From assembly GCA_903886975.1 (NCBI GenBank), contig CAISOB010000024.1, forward strand, positions 47,251 through 111,250: a DNA stretch of 64,000 nt, written 5' to 3'. Of the stretch, positions 43,646 through 53,202 are shown piece by piece. The notes below the pieces were generated by a model that was given only the letters and a program-made list of their open reading frames with translations, searched no databases and was not told the origin of the DNA. The stretch's first letter is position 1. Each line of letters begins with the position of its first letter. The position numbers and the translations under genes are program-made. This DNA comes from an uncultured beta proteobacterium (lineage in GTDB: Bacteria; Pseudomonadota; Gammaproteobacteria; Burkholderiales; Rhodocyclaceae).

Positions 43646-45523
43646 TCATTGTAGTTGCGCCGAATACTCGGGAACAAAGCGCTGCAATTGGAGTTTCACG
43701 TCATTTGGACTTCGTGACACCGATTCGTTCAGCCAGCTTTCGAGATTGCGCTGCCAGTCGGCATCCGGTGCCGCCTCGGCCCGAGCCACGCGCAGCTTGG
43801 TGTGCGGCGTGGGGAGAGTACACTCGCTGTCGGTGAGTAATTCCTCGTACAACTTCTCGCCCGGCCGCAGACCGGTAAACTCGATCTTGATTTCATCCTC
43901 GGAGAATCCTGACAGACGGATCATGTCGCGCGCCAGGTCGGCAATGCGTATCGGCTCGCCCATTTCGAGCACGAAAATCTCGCCGCCCTGTCCCATCAAT
44001 CCGGCTTGCATGACCAACTGTGCAGCTTCCGGGATCAGCATGAAGTACCGGATGATATCGTGATGCGTGACCGTCACCGGCCCGCCACGCGCAATCTGCT
44101 CGCGGAACTTCGGAATGACCGAGCCGTTGCTGCCGAGCACATTGCCGAAGCGCACGGTTATGAAGCGCGTGCCGCCGGTCTGCTGCAACCCGCACAGGAC
44201 CCGCTCGGCGAGGCGCTTGGTCGCGCCCATCACATTGGTCGGGTTGACGGCCTTATCGGTCGAAATGAGAACCAGCTTGTCGACTCCGTGGCGCTGCGCG
44301 GCTTCCGCCAGGCATTTCGATCCAAGCACATTGTTGCGCACCGCTTGCCAGGCATTCTCCCCTTCCATCAAAGGCACGTGCTTGTAAGCTGCGGCATGGA
44401 AGACTGCCGAAGGATGGTAGTTGGAGAAGACGTAATCGAGAAGCGCCGCATCCTTCACATCGCCCACGACGCATACGATCGACATCGCAGGATACTGCTG
44501 CAGGAATTCCTGCTCGACGAGGTAGAGCGCAAATTCAGAAATGTCGATCAGGACCAGTTGGCGCGGTTTGAACTGCGCAATCTGGCGCACGAGTTCAGCG
44601 CCAATCGAGCCCCCCGCGCCGGTCACCAGCACCACCTGCGCGCCGAGCCAGCCGCTCAATCCGCTGCTGTCGAGCTGGACCGGTTCGCGGCCGAGAAGAT
44701 CTTCGAGCTGCACCTGGCGAATCTGCGAAATCGCCACCTTGCCGGCAAGCATGTCGTCGAGGCTGGGCACGGTCAGCACCGACAGACCGGCCTCGACCGC
44801 CACACCCATGGCATGGCGGCGTTCCGCACGCGATGCCTCCGGCATGGCCACGATGGCTTTCCTGACCGACAACTGTCCGGCCCACTTGGGTAAATCGTCG
44901 ATCGGTCCGATTACCTTGACGCCGCGCAACTCATGCCCGATGCGCGGGGCTTCCTCGCTGAGGATGCCGACGACGCTCCAGTCAGGCGACTGCGCCAGTT
45001 CCCGCAGCAAGCGCTCGGCCGCATCGCCGGATCCAAGCACCAGCACCGGCTCTCCCTGAACGACCAGGCGGCCGTAAAGCATTTGATCGCGCCACGCCCG
45101 GTAAGCGAAGCGGCTTCCTCCCATGGCCATGATCAGAAGTAGCGGATGCAAAACAAGCACCGATCGCGGAATTGCGGGTAGGGCGAGCATGAAGACCGCA
45201 ACGGCTACCGTCAGCGCCGCCAATCCGACCGCGACGATGATGCGCCGCAAATCCATCAGACTCGCGTACCGCCAGATGCCGCGATACAAACCGAACAGCA
45301 AAAACACCGGCGCGTGTATGCACAAGACAAGCAACAGTGCCCGAGTCGCACCGGCGAGGTAAGCCGCGGGAAGGTCGAGGTTGAAGCGCAGCCAGTAGGC
45401 GACAAACCAGCACACGATGACCGCGACGAGATCATGCGTTATTGCAAGAGCTCGCTTCAGGAAGAGGGGGAAAGCCATCGGTAATGGAGTCCTTGGAGGG
45501 ACTTTTGTTGCGTTGCCGTTCAT
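43646..45523 (-). CDS. Membrane-bound nucleotide-sugar 4,6-dehydratase (PglF/CapD type)
   Basis: A 625-residue protein with four N-terminal helices (to about residue 140), a CoA-binding-like linker domain (VLVLGSGDAAERLLREL), and a C-terminal SDR domain with VTGAGGSIGAELVRQ. This build is shared by PglF, WbpM and CapD/FlaA1-type enzymes that make UDP-4-keto-6-deoxy-HexNAc. In place of the SDR Tyr, such enzymes often have STDKAVNPTNVMGATKRLAE, seen here. It probably makes the first sugar of the polysaccharide. Confidence 0.93.
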   Translation of the reverse strand: MNGNATKVPPRTPLPMAFPLFLKRALAITHDLVAVIVCWFVAYWLRFNLDLPAAYLAGATRALLLVLCIHAPVFLLFGLYRGIWRYASLMDLRRIIVAVGLAALTVAVAVFMLALPAIPRSVLVLHPLLLIMAMGGSRFAYRAWRDQMLYGRLVVQGEPVLVLGSGDAAERLLRELAQSPDWSVVGILSEEAPRIGHELRGVKVIGPIDDLPKWAGQLSVRKAIVAMPEASRAERRHAMGVAVEAGLSVLTVPSLDDMLAGKVAISQIRQVQLEDLLGREPVQLDSSGLSGWLGAQVVLVTGAGGSIGAELVRQIAQFKPRQLVLIDISEFALYLVEQEFLQQYPAMSIVCVVGDVKDAALLDYVFSNYHPSAVFHAAAYKHVPLMEGENAWQAVRNNVLGSKCLAEAAQRHGVDKLVLISTDKAVNPTNVMGATKRLAERVLCGLQQTGGTRFITVRFGNVLGSNGSVIPKFREQIARGGPVTVTHHDIIRYFMLIPEAAQLVMQAGLMGQGGEIFVLEMGEPIRIADLARDMIRLSGFSEDEIKIEFTGLRPGEKLYEELLTDSECTLPTPHTKLRVARAEAAPDADWQRNLESWLNESVSRSPNDVKLQLQRFVPEYSAQLQ

Positions 45524-45546
45524 TGTACTTTAGTCGGCGAACATCA

Positions 45547-46107
45547 TCAGTGCGAAACGCCGTCGCGCTTCATGACTTGCATCACCGTTTTCCAGATGAT
45601 GCGGCAATCGAACCATAAGGAATGACGTTGCAGATACTCGACATCCAGCGCCACCTTCTCTGGAATCGAGAGTTCATCGCGGCCATTGATTTGCGCCCAG
45701 CCGGTCAACCCTGGGGTCAGTTCGTGGACCCCATATTCTGTGCGGAGCGCGATTAGATCTTGCTGGTTAAATAGCGCCGGCCGAGGGCCGACAAAACTCA
45801 TATCGCCAACGAGGATGCTCCACAATTGCGGCAACTCGTCGAGGCTCGTCTTTCGAAGGAACGATCCGATCGGTGTGATGTAGTCTTGCGGGTGCGCCAG
45901 AAGATGTGTGGCAACAGCTGGCGTATCAATCCGCATCGAGCGGAACTTCGGCATCAAGAATATTCTGTTGTGGCGGCCAACACGTTCAGACCAGTACAAA
46001 ACGGGGCCGGTCGAGGCCAGTCGAACCAGGAGAGCGGCCACAACCATGGGGAGTATCAGCACAAACGTTGCCACGCATACCAGCAACAAATCAAAAGTCC
46101 GCTTCAT
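45547..46107 (-). CDS. Initiating sugar-phosphate transferase (PglC/WbaP type)
   Basis: A 186-residue enzyme that places a sugar phosphate on undecaprenyl phosphate at the inner membrane. It opens with MKRTFDLLLVCVATFVL (one reentrant helix), then has the KFRSMRID motif, RKTSLDELPQLWSIL with the catalytic Asp-Glu pair, and GDMSFVGPRP. I chose the ATG at 46105-46107 with GGGAGA before it; the frame runs 54 codons further up without family match. Confidence 0.92.
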   Translation of the reverse strand: MKRTFDLLLVCVATFVLILPMVVAALLVRLASTGPVLYWSERVGRHNRIFLMPKFRSMRIDTPAVATHLLAHPQDYITPIGSFLRKTSLDELPQLWSILVGDMSFVGPRPALFNQQDLIALRTEYGVHELTPGLTGWAQINGRDELSIPEKVALDVEYLQRHSLWFDCRIIWKTVMQVMKRDGVSH

Positions 46108-46232
46108 TCTCCCGTCTCTATCCTTCTTTAGCTCAGTCGCGGCCTTTCTGGCCAATTTCCATGCGACTTTGGGATCGGTCTTGGTGACCACAATGCGTTC
46201 TTCGTCGCGCCATGGCCGATGCCCGGTGCGAG

Positions 46233-48251
46233 TCACGTCGGCAGAATAACACCAAACTTTCCGAGGCATTCTTCGTAGACAAGCGCAACCATGTTGTCTG
46301 AATATTTGCGCTCGACCAGTTCTCGGCCGGCTCTCCCCATATCCGCACGCTGGCGAACGGACAGACGGATGACTCTTTCTATCGCTTCGATCAGGCTTGT
46401 GATATCTCGTGGTTCACACAGGAAGCCGGTAATGCCGTTCTGCACTATGTCTCGACATCCAGGCACGTCGGTGGCAACAAGCGGTCTTTCCATCGCCGCG
46501 GCCTCCAGTAGTACCCGGGGCAGTCCTTCGCGATATGAAGGCAAGACCACGCAAATAGATCGACAAATATCAGGGCGAATATCATTGATACTCCCCAGGT
46601 ATTCAACAAATCCATCGGACGCCCATTCAATGACCTGAGAGTTCGGAATCGCGCTGGGATTTTCTGCACCGGTTGGCCCCAGCAACTTGAAACGGATCTC
46701 GGGATATCTTCCCTTCAGTATCCGCGCTGCCTCGACAAACTCTCCGACGCCCTTGTCCCAAAGCATTCGACCGACCATCAAGACCGTATCGGCCGCAGTA
46801 TCGAGACATTCGCATGAAGCTTTCGAGTAATGACCTACGTCGATCCCTTCGCCTGGAATAACTCGGGTCAGATGCTCTGAAACCAATCTTCGAAGAATGA
46901 ATTCATCCGCATCGTCGCGATTCAGAAACCAGACCTCTCGTGGAAAATGCAAAGCAAGTTTATACAAAGCCCGCGCCACGCTGGACACCCATCGATCATT
47001 GATGAACGTGTAGCCGAGTCCTGTCACCACAGCTACAGAAGGGACCCCGACAACCGCGGCGGCAATGGAGCCGTAAATGTTTGGTTTAACCGTATAGTGA
47101 TAGACAAAGGAAGGCGCGATCCGGCGATAGATGAGTATTAGCCGGAGAAGCAGATAGATATCAGCGAAGGGGTTGCGACCCCTTGCAGAAAAGCTTATCG
47201 GCACAAATTGACAGCCAAGCGCTTCCAGCTGTTCGCGATATCCGTCATCGGGCGCGACACAAATCACCCGAATACCATCCTGCACCATCTTTCGGATGAC
47301 GGCTCCACGAAACTGATACAAAGAAAAACTTTGATTGGCAACAAACGCCAGGACAGGCGCAAGCCGTTCCGGCTGCTGATGCCGATACTTGGCATGACTT
47401 GCGTCAACTGCCGACTTGCTCCTAAAGGCGCCTCCCCACTTAAGCCAATAAAGCAAACCTGAACGGACCGTGATAAATATTGCCCGCATGGAATGGTGTG
47501 TATCGCGTGCCCACTGGTGAACCACACGAACGGTTGGCACATATACCACGCGGGCGACCTTGAGCATTCGCCGGCCAATGTCGGCATCTTCAAAATGGAG
47601 GAAGAAGTCCGAGTCAAATCCGCCGATTGCCTGAAGCGGCGCCGTACGGAAGAACATGAAACAGCCGGTCGGATACTCCAAGGGATGGATCGACTCTTCA
47701 TAATTGCAATCGCGCATTTCGAACTTGTCATTGATGGAACGCAAGCTTGACGAGAGCCACTTGGGAGCGAAGCTGCGCAAGAACATGACAAGCAGGGTCG
47801 GATTACGTTTGCAAAGGTAGTGCCTTTCTCCGTCGTCACCGAACACCGCCGGACTCAACAGCCCGACATCACGATGAACTTCCATATATCGTATGGCCTC
47901 TAGCAATGCGGTGGCATCAACAAAGAGGTCAGGATTGATCACAATATGGTAATCGGATCGTGCACTTGTAATGACGAGATTGTTACCCCGGCCGTATCCG
48001 ATGTTGCCCTGTGCACCTATCAAATGAACTGTCAACTCGGGCACCGAAGGCCGGAAGCCTTCCAGCCAATCGGCAAGATTACGATGCAATACGACATCAT
48101 TTGAATTATCGACTAGAGTAAGCTTTAGCCGGAATTCGTAGTGTTGCCTGGCTAGCTGCGCCGCCACCTGAAGTGCCAGCAATGATCTCTCAATTGTAGA
48201 CAGTTCATTTTTGTAAAGAACCATCGAAGCGCTTATGGCAAGAGCGGTCAC
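46233..48251 (-). CDS. Fused GT2-GT4 glycosyltransferase
   Basis: A 672-residue protein that joins two transferases. Residues 1 to about 285 form a GT2 (rhamnosyltransferase-like) domain with LVDNSNDV, GYGRGNN and VINPDLF in the nucleotide-sugar site, and GGFDSDFFLHFEDADIG. Residues about 299 to 672 form a GT4 domain with VTGLGYTFIN, FLNRDD and PSYREGLPRVLLEAAAMERP (the EX7E motif). The start is GTG at 48249-48251, overlapping the stop of the acetyltransferase (GTGA). One protein thus could add two sugars in a row. Confidence 0.88.
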   Translation of the reverse strand: MTALAISASMVLYKNELSTIERSLLALQVAAQLARQHYEFRLKLTLVDNSNDVVLHRNLADWLEGFRPSVPELTVHLIGAQGNIGYGRGNNLVITSARSDYHIVINPDLFVDATALLEAIRYMEVHRDVGLLSPAVFGDDGERHYLCKRNPTLLVMFLRSFAPKWLSSSLRSINDKFEMRDCNYEESIHPLEYPTGCFMFFRTAPLQAIGGFDSDFFLHFEDADIGRRMLKVARVVYVPTVRVVHQWARDTHHSMRAIFITVRSGLLYWLKWGGAFRSKSAVDASHAKYRHQQPERLAPVLAFVANQSFSLYQFRGAVIRKMVQDGIRVICVAPDDGYREQLEALGCQFVPISFSARGRNPFADIYLLLRLILIYRRIAPSFVYHYTVKPNIYGSIAAAVVGVPSVAVVTGLGYTFINDRWVSSVARALYKLALHFPREVWFLNRDDADEFILRRLVSEHLTRVIPGEGIDVGHYSKASCECLDTAADTVLMVGRMLWDKGVGEFVEAARILKGRYPEIRFKLLGPTGAENPSAIPNSQVIEWASDGFVEYLGSINDIRPDICRSICVVLPSYREGLPRVLLEAAAMERPLVATDVPGCRDIVQNGITGFLCEPRDITSLIEAIERVIRLSVRQRADMGRAGRELVERKYSDNMVALVYEECLGKFGVILPT

Positions 48252-48805
48252 GTTGCGCTTTCGGAATTGTCGGGCGCCTTCCGCGGCACGACCATCGCGG
48301 GGACGCCCACCGCAAGTGCATAGGCAGGAACATCGCGAAGCACTACCGCATTAGCGCCAATCTTTGCGTGGTCGCCGACCGTGACGTGGCCAATGATTTT
48401 CGCCCCCGCGCCGATTAGCACGTTGTTCCCTATCACAGGCCTCTCGGATATGTTGAAGGACATATCGGGCTCACTCGTCCCCAAGGTAACGCCCTGCATA
48501 ATGGTGCAATTGATTCCGATACTCGCCGCGCCTATCACCGTACCGACAGTATGCGGTAGGAATAGTCCGCCACCAATCTGCACCCGTGGCGATACCTCGA
48601 TGCCAAAGGCAAGAATATTGAGTGCTGAAAACAGTTTAGCGAGCACGCCACAGCGGTGCTCGTAAAAGTACTCTGAGAATCGCAACACCACCACCGGTAC
48701 TATGCGAGGATTGAAGCAGGCCATCAGAAGCTTTGGTGTGGAAACCGGCCCAAGGTATCCCAGCATACCGTTATACCTTTCGATATCGGAACGCAGCTTC
48801 TTCAC
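48248..48805 (-). CDS. Serine O-acetyltransferase-like hexapeptide acetyltransferase
   Basis: A 185-residue left-handed beta-helix enzyme. After a helical N-terminus, hexapeptide repeats run from about 70 (IEVSPRVQIGGGLFLPHTVGTVIG) through GVTLGTS and IGNNVLIGAGAKIIGHV. The layout resembles CysE and the WcaB-type enzymes in capsule clusters. Here the setting favours O-acetylation of a sugar, not cysteine synthesis. It overlaps both neighbours by four bases. Confidence 0.85.
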   Translation of the reverse strand: MKKLRSDIERYNGMLGYLGPVSTPKLLMACFNPRIVPVVVLRFSEYFYEHRCGVLAKLFSALNILAFGIEVSPRVQIGGGLFLPHTVGTVIGAASIGINCTIMQGVTLGTSEPDMSFNISERPVIGNNVLIGAGAKIIGHVTVGDHAKIGANAVVLRDVPAYALAVGVPAMVVPRKAPDNSESAT

Positions 48806-50259
48806 AGAACGACCCTTCTAAAGGCGAGCATCGCCACGCCGCTTACAATTATGGCAATGCCCATGCACAGCCACGAGGCAACGTCTGACCATACCGACTG
48901 CGGCCAGGGAGGAGATAACGCCAGATAGAGCAGCGGCAATATCCCCGCCAATAAATATGGCCATATTTGGCGTCGCAGCATTATTCGGTTCTTCATGCAA
49001 GCATATTCCACCGCAAATACGAGATAGACAAAATTCGGCAACACAAAGGCCCAGCTTAGCGCCTCCAGCGAGGAAAAGTTATTGAGGGCATACCGGGAAG
49101 TCGCGAGCAGCAAAAGATTGAGGGACAGGTCTGAAGCTAACAGCATGCGCGAGTTCCTCGTTGCCAAAAGCATAGTGCCGTAGACCCATGAAACGCCCCG
49201 AAATAGTACCGCTATGACGAGAACCCCCAATACCTGACCGGACGCTTCAAATTTCGGACTGTAAAGCAGGTTGATCAAAGGGCCCTTGAATAGCACCATC
49301 GTATGACAAATCAGGAGACTTGCCCCCAACACCAAGTAAGCCGCCTTAAGCATGCAGGCCTTCTGACTCTCGACGCTTCTTGCAGCAGTAAGCTGCGGCA
49401 GGTAGACGGCATTGCAGGCGGTCAGGAATAGCGTCGTGTAATTGAAGGTCAAGGTCCAACCGGCATCGAACAGACCCGCAGAAGCCAGGCCCTTGGCCTC
49501 GATTAACCAAGAGCGTATTAACAAGAGAGTGAGAGTCGACGATAGCGTCGCAACAAGGTGGGACAGCGCAAACCAAAGAAAGGCCCGACTCTTAGCTTTC
49601 GATAATGCTCCCGTCGCAGGCAAGGCAGAAGCGAATTTGGGCAGACGCGTCACTCCTAGTGCTCCTACGAGACAGGTCACTCCAAAACACAGCACAAACG
49701 ATTTGCCCAGCAGTTGGGGATCTGGCGATAGACGCCACCACCACGCAGCGGCAAGCAATGCGACGAGCGCCGCAGGGCCGGCAATTTGCGACAAGGCCAG
49801 GTAAGGGTAAGAGCGATAGCCATTGAGCACGGCTATGGCATATGTTCCACCGACATTGAGCAAGACCGCCAATGCGATCAAGCGCACGGTTAGCACGAGG
49901 CTCGGCAATTCAGACAACAGGAACAACTGGGTGAGTTGGTTTGCCGCTAAGCCCATCGCTAGGACAACCGAAACGCCGCTAATACCGATGATGCGGAAGG
50001 CTGTTGCCCGAAATTGCGATCGCTCCAACTCCTCTTGGCGTTCAGCAAGCCCCTGAACCACGGTATTGGTGCCACCGAATGTGGCGCTTAATGTTGCGGC
50101 CTGTGCCATTTGCCTGAGCTGAGAAAACAGGCCGATTCCTTCCGGCCCCATCCAGTAGGCAATCACCTTGAAACTGAGTAACCACAAAAATGCGGAACCA
50201 AAGACTCCGACGGAACTAATCAAAATGCCGACTTTCGGGCCTGTCAGGTGAACGCTCAT
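48802..50259 (-). CDS. Wzx-type polysaccharide flippase
   Basis: A 485-residue membrane protein with about 12 to 14 helices and a start like O-antigen flippases (GVFGSAFLWLLSFKVIAYWMGPEGIGLFSQLRQ). It would move the lipid-linked repeat unit over the inner membrane. The ATG at 50257-50259 fits the family; the frame extends upstream into the polymerase gene. The stop overlaps the start of the acetyltransferase gene (ATGA). It matches the WzxE-like branch by general pattern only. Confidence 0.85.
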   Translation of the reverse strand: MSVHLTGPKVGILISSVGVFGSAFLWLLSFKVIAYWMGPEGIGLFSQLRQMAQAATLSATFGGTNTVVQGLAERQEELERSQFRATAFRIIGISGVSVVLAMGLAANQLTQLFLLSELPSLVLTVRLIALAVLLNVGGTYAIAVLNGYRSYPYLALSQIAGPAALVALLAAAWWWRLSPDPQLLGKSFVLCFGVTCLVGALGVTRLPKFASALPATGALSKAKSRAFLWFALSHLVATLSSTLTLLLIRSWLIEAKGLASAGLFDAGWTLTFNYTTLFLTACNAVYLPQLTAARSVESQKACMLKAAYLVLGASLLICHTMVLFKGPLINLLYSPKFEASGQVLGVLVIAVLFRGVSWVYGTMLLATRNSRMLLASDLSLNLLLLATSRYALNNFSSLEALSWAFVLPNFVYLVFAVEYACMKNRIMLRRQIWPYLLAGILPLLYLALSPPWPQSVWSDVASWLCMGIAIIVSGVAMLAFRRVVL

Positions 50260-50266
50260 GGTGCGG

Positions 50267-51568
50267 CTACAACCCCAGACCGCTAATTCTACGGCTGACA
50301 CAAGGCGCAACTGTATAGCGTAAACGAGATAGCAGCAGGCCCCAGAGGAAATATGCAAATATTCCTGGATATGGTTGTCGCAAGGTCACTTTGAAGTTAT
50401 TGTCAATTATGACGAGATAAAACACGATCCCAGCTAGCCACAAAATCTGTGGCGACATCTTCCTGCGTTGTATCCAGCCCAAGTGAAACGTATAGGCGAT
50501 GAGGGTGAGTATGGGCACAACGCCAATGAGCCCAAAAGTATGAACAATATCAAGGTACCAGTTGTGCGGACTCGACCTCACTTCGCGGGGCATGGGCGTA
50601 GTTCGTCCAAGCAGCAGCGTCTTATTGCTTTCAATAATTTCTTTGCCGAAAAGTTTCCAGTCATCGAATCGTTCTGTGGCATCCGCAGGAATCTTCCCTT
50701 GTAGCAACGCATTGAATTTTCCATAGAATGGGCTGAATGCAGTCTCCGCCAAGGCATTTCTTCCGTCCAGTTTCCAGAAATATGCCCCTCCGCCCACCAT
50801 AGTTGTGGCCAAGACAAACAGGATCACGGCCGCCCTATGTGCGCTGCAACACGCAAATAGCTTCCGTATCGACACTATTGCCAGAAATGAAAAATAGGCA
50901 GCGATCGTTAAGAACGAATAGCTTAGTGCAACGTATAAAGTCATTGGAATTATCATTAGACAGAGCCAAATCTTGTATTCGCTCCAAAGTGAAACAAATG
51001 AATACGCAAACGCGCACACAAGGATCAAAGTGACATATTGGAAATGTGAATAGATGCTGAACACATACATGTAATGCGTCAGCGTTCCGGCGCCTTGTGC
51101 CCATGTGGCGAGCAATTGCGAGGGAACAACAACGGAGATCACCGCCAGGAATGCACGAGCCACAATTTGATTCCTGTCATCCACCAGATGGCCCAAGAGG
51201 AATCCTATGGTCGGGAGCAGAATCTGTAAGGCGCGCAATGCCTTTTGCTGAGCAAAAATTGCATCTGGGTTCGCATTCGCCAACACAAGTGACAAAAGAA
51301 GGGCTGCAGCGAATAAGAAAATGTACGTTACCGCCGGCACCGCTCGGCGATAGTTTCCCGAAAACGCCAAGACACCAAATAAGCAGGCAGCGATTGACAC
51401 TGGCAAAGGCAGCGTGTCGACCGTGCCGCCCGAGTCAATCACTACCTTCACGCTGTTGAACACGCCACCGGATAGCAGGAAGAAGAGCGGAAAGAGCAAT
51501 GCGAAGCCGACAAGCCAAAGGATGTAATCACCTGTTTTCGATTTCATCGTCGCATTCGCAAAATACAT
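50267..51568 (-). CDS. O-antigen polymerase/ligase-like membrane protein (Wzy)
   Basis: A 433-residue protein with about 11 hydrophobic segments and a large periplasmic loop near residues 270-350, holding GRTTPMPREVRSSPHNWYLDIVHTFG. The SSPHNWYLD motif is the mark of the Wzy_C/O-antigen ligase superfamily. It probably joins repeat units. The start at 51568 has AAGAAGG before it; another ATG at 51547 is possible. Its DNA is visibly richer in A and T than the genes around, a hint of transfer. Confidence 0.85.
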   Translation of the reverse strand: MYFANATMKSKTGDYILWLVGFALLFPLFFLLSGGVFNSVKVVIDSGGTVDTLPLPVSIAACLFGVLAFSGNYRRAVPAVTYIFLFAAALLLSLVLANANPDAIFAQQKALRALQILLPTIGFLLGHLVDDRNQIVARAFLAVISVVVPSQLLATWAQGAGTLTHYMYVFSIYSHFQYVTLILVCAFAYSFVSLWSEYKIWLCLMIIPMTLYVALSYSFLTIAAYFSFLAIVSIRKLFACCSAHRAAVILFVLATTMVGGGAYFWKLDGRNALAETAFSPFYGKFNALLQGKIPADATERFDDWKLFGKEIIESNKTLLLGRTTPMPREVRSSPHNWYLDIVHTFGLIGVVPILTLIAYTFHLGWIQRRKMSPQILWLAGIVFYLVIIDNNFKVTLRQPYPGIFAYFLWGLLLSRLRYTVAPCVSRRISGLGL

Positions 51569-51587
51569 CGGGCACGCCTTCTTCGCG

Positions 51588-52436
51588 TCAGGAAACTCGA
51601 TGGCGCTGAGAGAACTGACGCAGAAATTCAAAAATCTTGCGGAAAATCGGCGCAGGCAAAACCATACAGCATGCCATCCATGGGAAATAGGTCCAGAGCG
51701 GGTAGGTCGATGGCTCCCCCCGCCATTTGCGCCACAATTGGAACAGAGAGGTCAGCGAATACCATGAACGATGTTTCTTCCGAATTCCATTCCACAGATC
51801 CTGATGCAGGCGGCTGGACTTGCTCAGCAACATGCCGGAGGCCTGAACACGATAATGAAAAAGAGGTTTCGGTACCCTTACGCCATTACCCAAGGCCGAT
51901 AGCCGTATATTGAACTCCCAATCCTCATATCCCGATCGCATGGATTCATCATAGCCACCGGCCTCAGTCCACTTCCCCTTGCGATACATGATGCAATAAG
52001 GCAATTGATTGAGAAACAGCTGCTCGAATCGGTTAAATTGCTTGACCAACACGCCGCTCGCTTCGCCCTCCATTTGAATAGTCGCAAATGAAAAAACGAA
52101 ATCGGGAGAAGACTCTAGGGCTTCCAGTAAGCAACTTACTGCTTCCGGTTCCAGCCAGTCGTCGGTATCAAGCGGAAGAATATATTCTCCTGACGCCGTT
52201 GCAATTCCGGCATTTCTGGCAGCGGGCAAACCGCGATTGGACTGCCTCACTCGTATAACATCACTGGGCAATGCATCGAGGAAGGCGATCGTCGCAGGAT
52301 CGTTGGACCCGTCATCGACAATAACGACTTCTATGTTCGGATAGGTCTGAGCGCGGATACTCTCAAGAGTTTGGCCGAGATATTGATGTGAGTTGTAACA
52401 AGGAACCACTACCGATACTTTGGCCCAATCACCCAT
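51588..52436 (-). CDS. GT2 family glycosyltransferase
   Basis: A 282-residue transferase of the GT-A fold. The start VSVVVPCYNSHQYLGQTLES, VVIVDDGSNDP and the LDTDDWLEPEAV motif (DxD) show the nucleotide-sugar site, and GGYDESMRSGYEDWEF is the acceptor-side ED motif. It overlaps the methyltransferase gene before it by eight bases. Sugar and linkage are not known. Confidence 0.9.
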   Translation of the reverse strand: MGDWAKVSVVVPCYNSHQYLGQTLESIRAQTYPNIEVVIVDDGSNDPATIAFLDALPSDVIRVRQSNRGLPAARNAGIATASGEYILPLDTDDWLEPEAVSCLLEALESSPDFVFSFATIQMEGEASGVLVKQFNRFEQLFLNQLPYCIMYRKGKWTEAGGYDESMRSGYEDWEFNIRLSALGNGVRVPKPLFHYRVQASGMLLSKSSRLHQDLWNGIRKKHRSWYSLTSLFQLWRKWRGEPSTYPLWTYFPWMACCMVLPAPIFRKIFEFLRQFSQRHRVS

Positions 52437-53202
52437 TACGTTCTCCCGTGACTGGCCGGCAATCCGCCCAGATCTCCCCCCAACACGTAAAAATCTCCCT
52501 GATTCTTAGTCCGGACTCGTTCATTTCATTGGTGAAATCCGACAAGCGATGTTCAACGAAATGTGTAGCATCAGAAAAATATGGGATTCCCAGCTCCTGC
52601 CTCATCGGAATCATCCAGTCGCGCTCAAAAAGTGGGACACGAATCAGTATCTTGGCCGGTGACAAGTTGGCAACCAGGTCGCGCAACAGACCAGTCCGAT
52701 CTTCGATATGCTCAAGCACGTTCGACATCACTACCACATCCCATTTCCCTGGAAATATCCCGTTTCTTGCGTCTGCATTTGCGAAGGAAAGGTTCGCCGG
52801 ATTGTCAGTGGCAACCGCCTGCAGGTACCGCGTGTTGTCAAGTTCGACCCCAAGCACGATTGAATCCGGAACTTGGCGCGCTATGGTCCGGGCAACCGCG
52901 CCATAGCCGCAACCGACATCGAGAACACGAGAACCCGGTTCGATGTGGTCGACGAAGAACTGGTGATAGTTGGTTAAACGATGTTTCGGGTGCTCTCCCC
53001 GACCATAGGTGATCGCCCGTTCGTTGATTACCCAGTCGAGTTTGTCTCGGATGATGAATAATCGGGACATGCCTGACCCAGCATCGCCGCGTGATTCGAC
53101 GACAAACAGCGATGTAAATAGCATCCGCCGAACGCCTTCCGGCAATAATCGCCACAGCACGCTCAGGGCGCCGGCGACTCCCAAGAGAATTCTTCTGATC
53201 AC
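52429..53202 (-). CDS. SAM-dependent methyltransferase
   Basis: A 257-residue class I methyltransferase, with the SAM loop VLDVGCGYGAVARTIA near residue 93 and VVMSNVLEHIED for the motif 4 region. I chose the GTG at 53200-53202: it overlaps the stop of the upstream glycosyltransferase (GTGA), as do other genes here, and AAAGGAAA stands before it. An N-terminal hydrophobic stretch (ILLGVAGALSVLW) may tie it to the membrane. It could methylate a sugar or a cap group. Confidence 0.85.
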   Translation of the reverse strand: MIRRILLGVAGALSVLWRLLPEGVRRMLFTSLFVVESRGDAGSGMSRLFIIRDKLDWVINERAITYGRGEHPKHRLTNYHQFFVDHIEPGSRVLDVGCGYGAVARTIARQVPDSIVLGVELDNTRYLQAVATDNPANLSFANADARNGIFPGKWDVVVMSNVLEHIEDRTGLLRDLVANLSPAKILIRVPLFERDWMIPMRQELGIPYFSDATHFVEHRLSDFTNEMNESGLRIREIFTCWGEIWADCRPVTGERNG

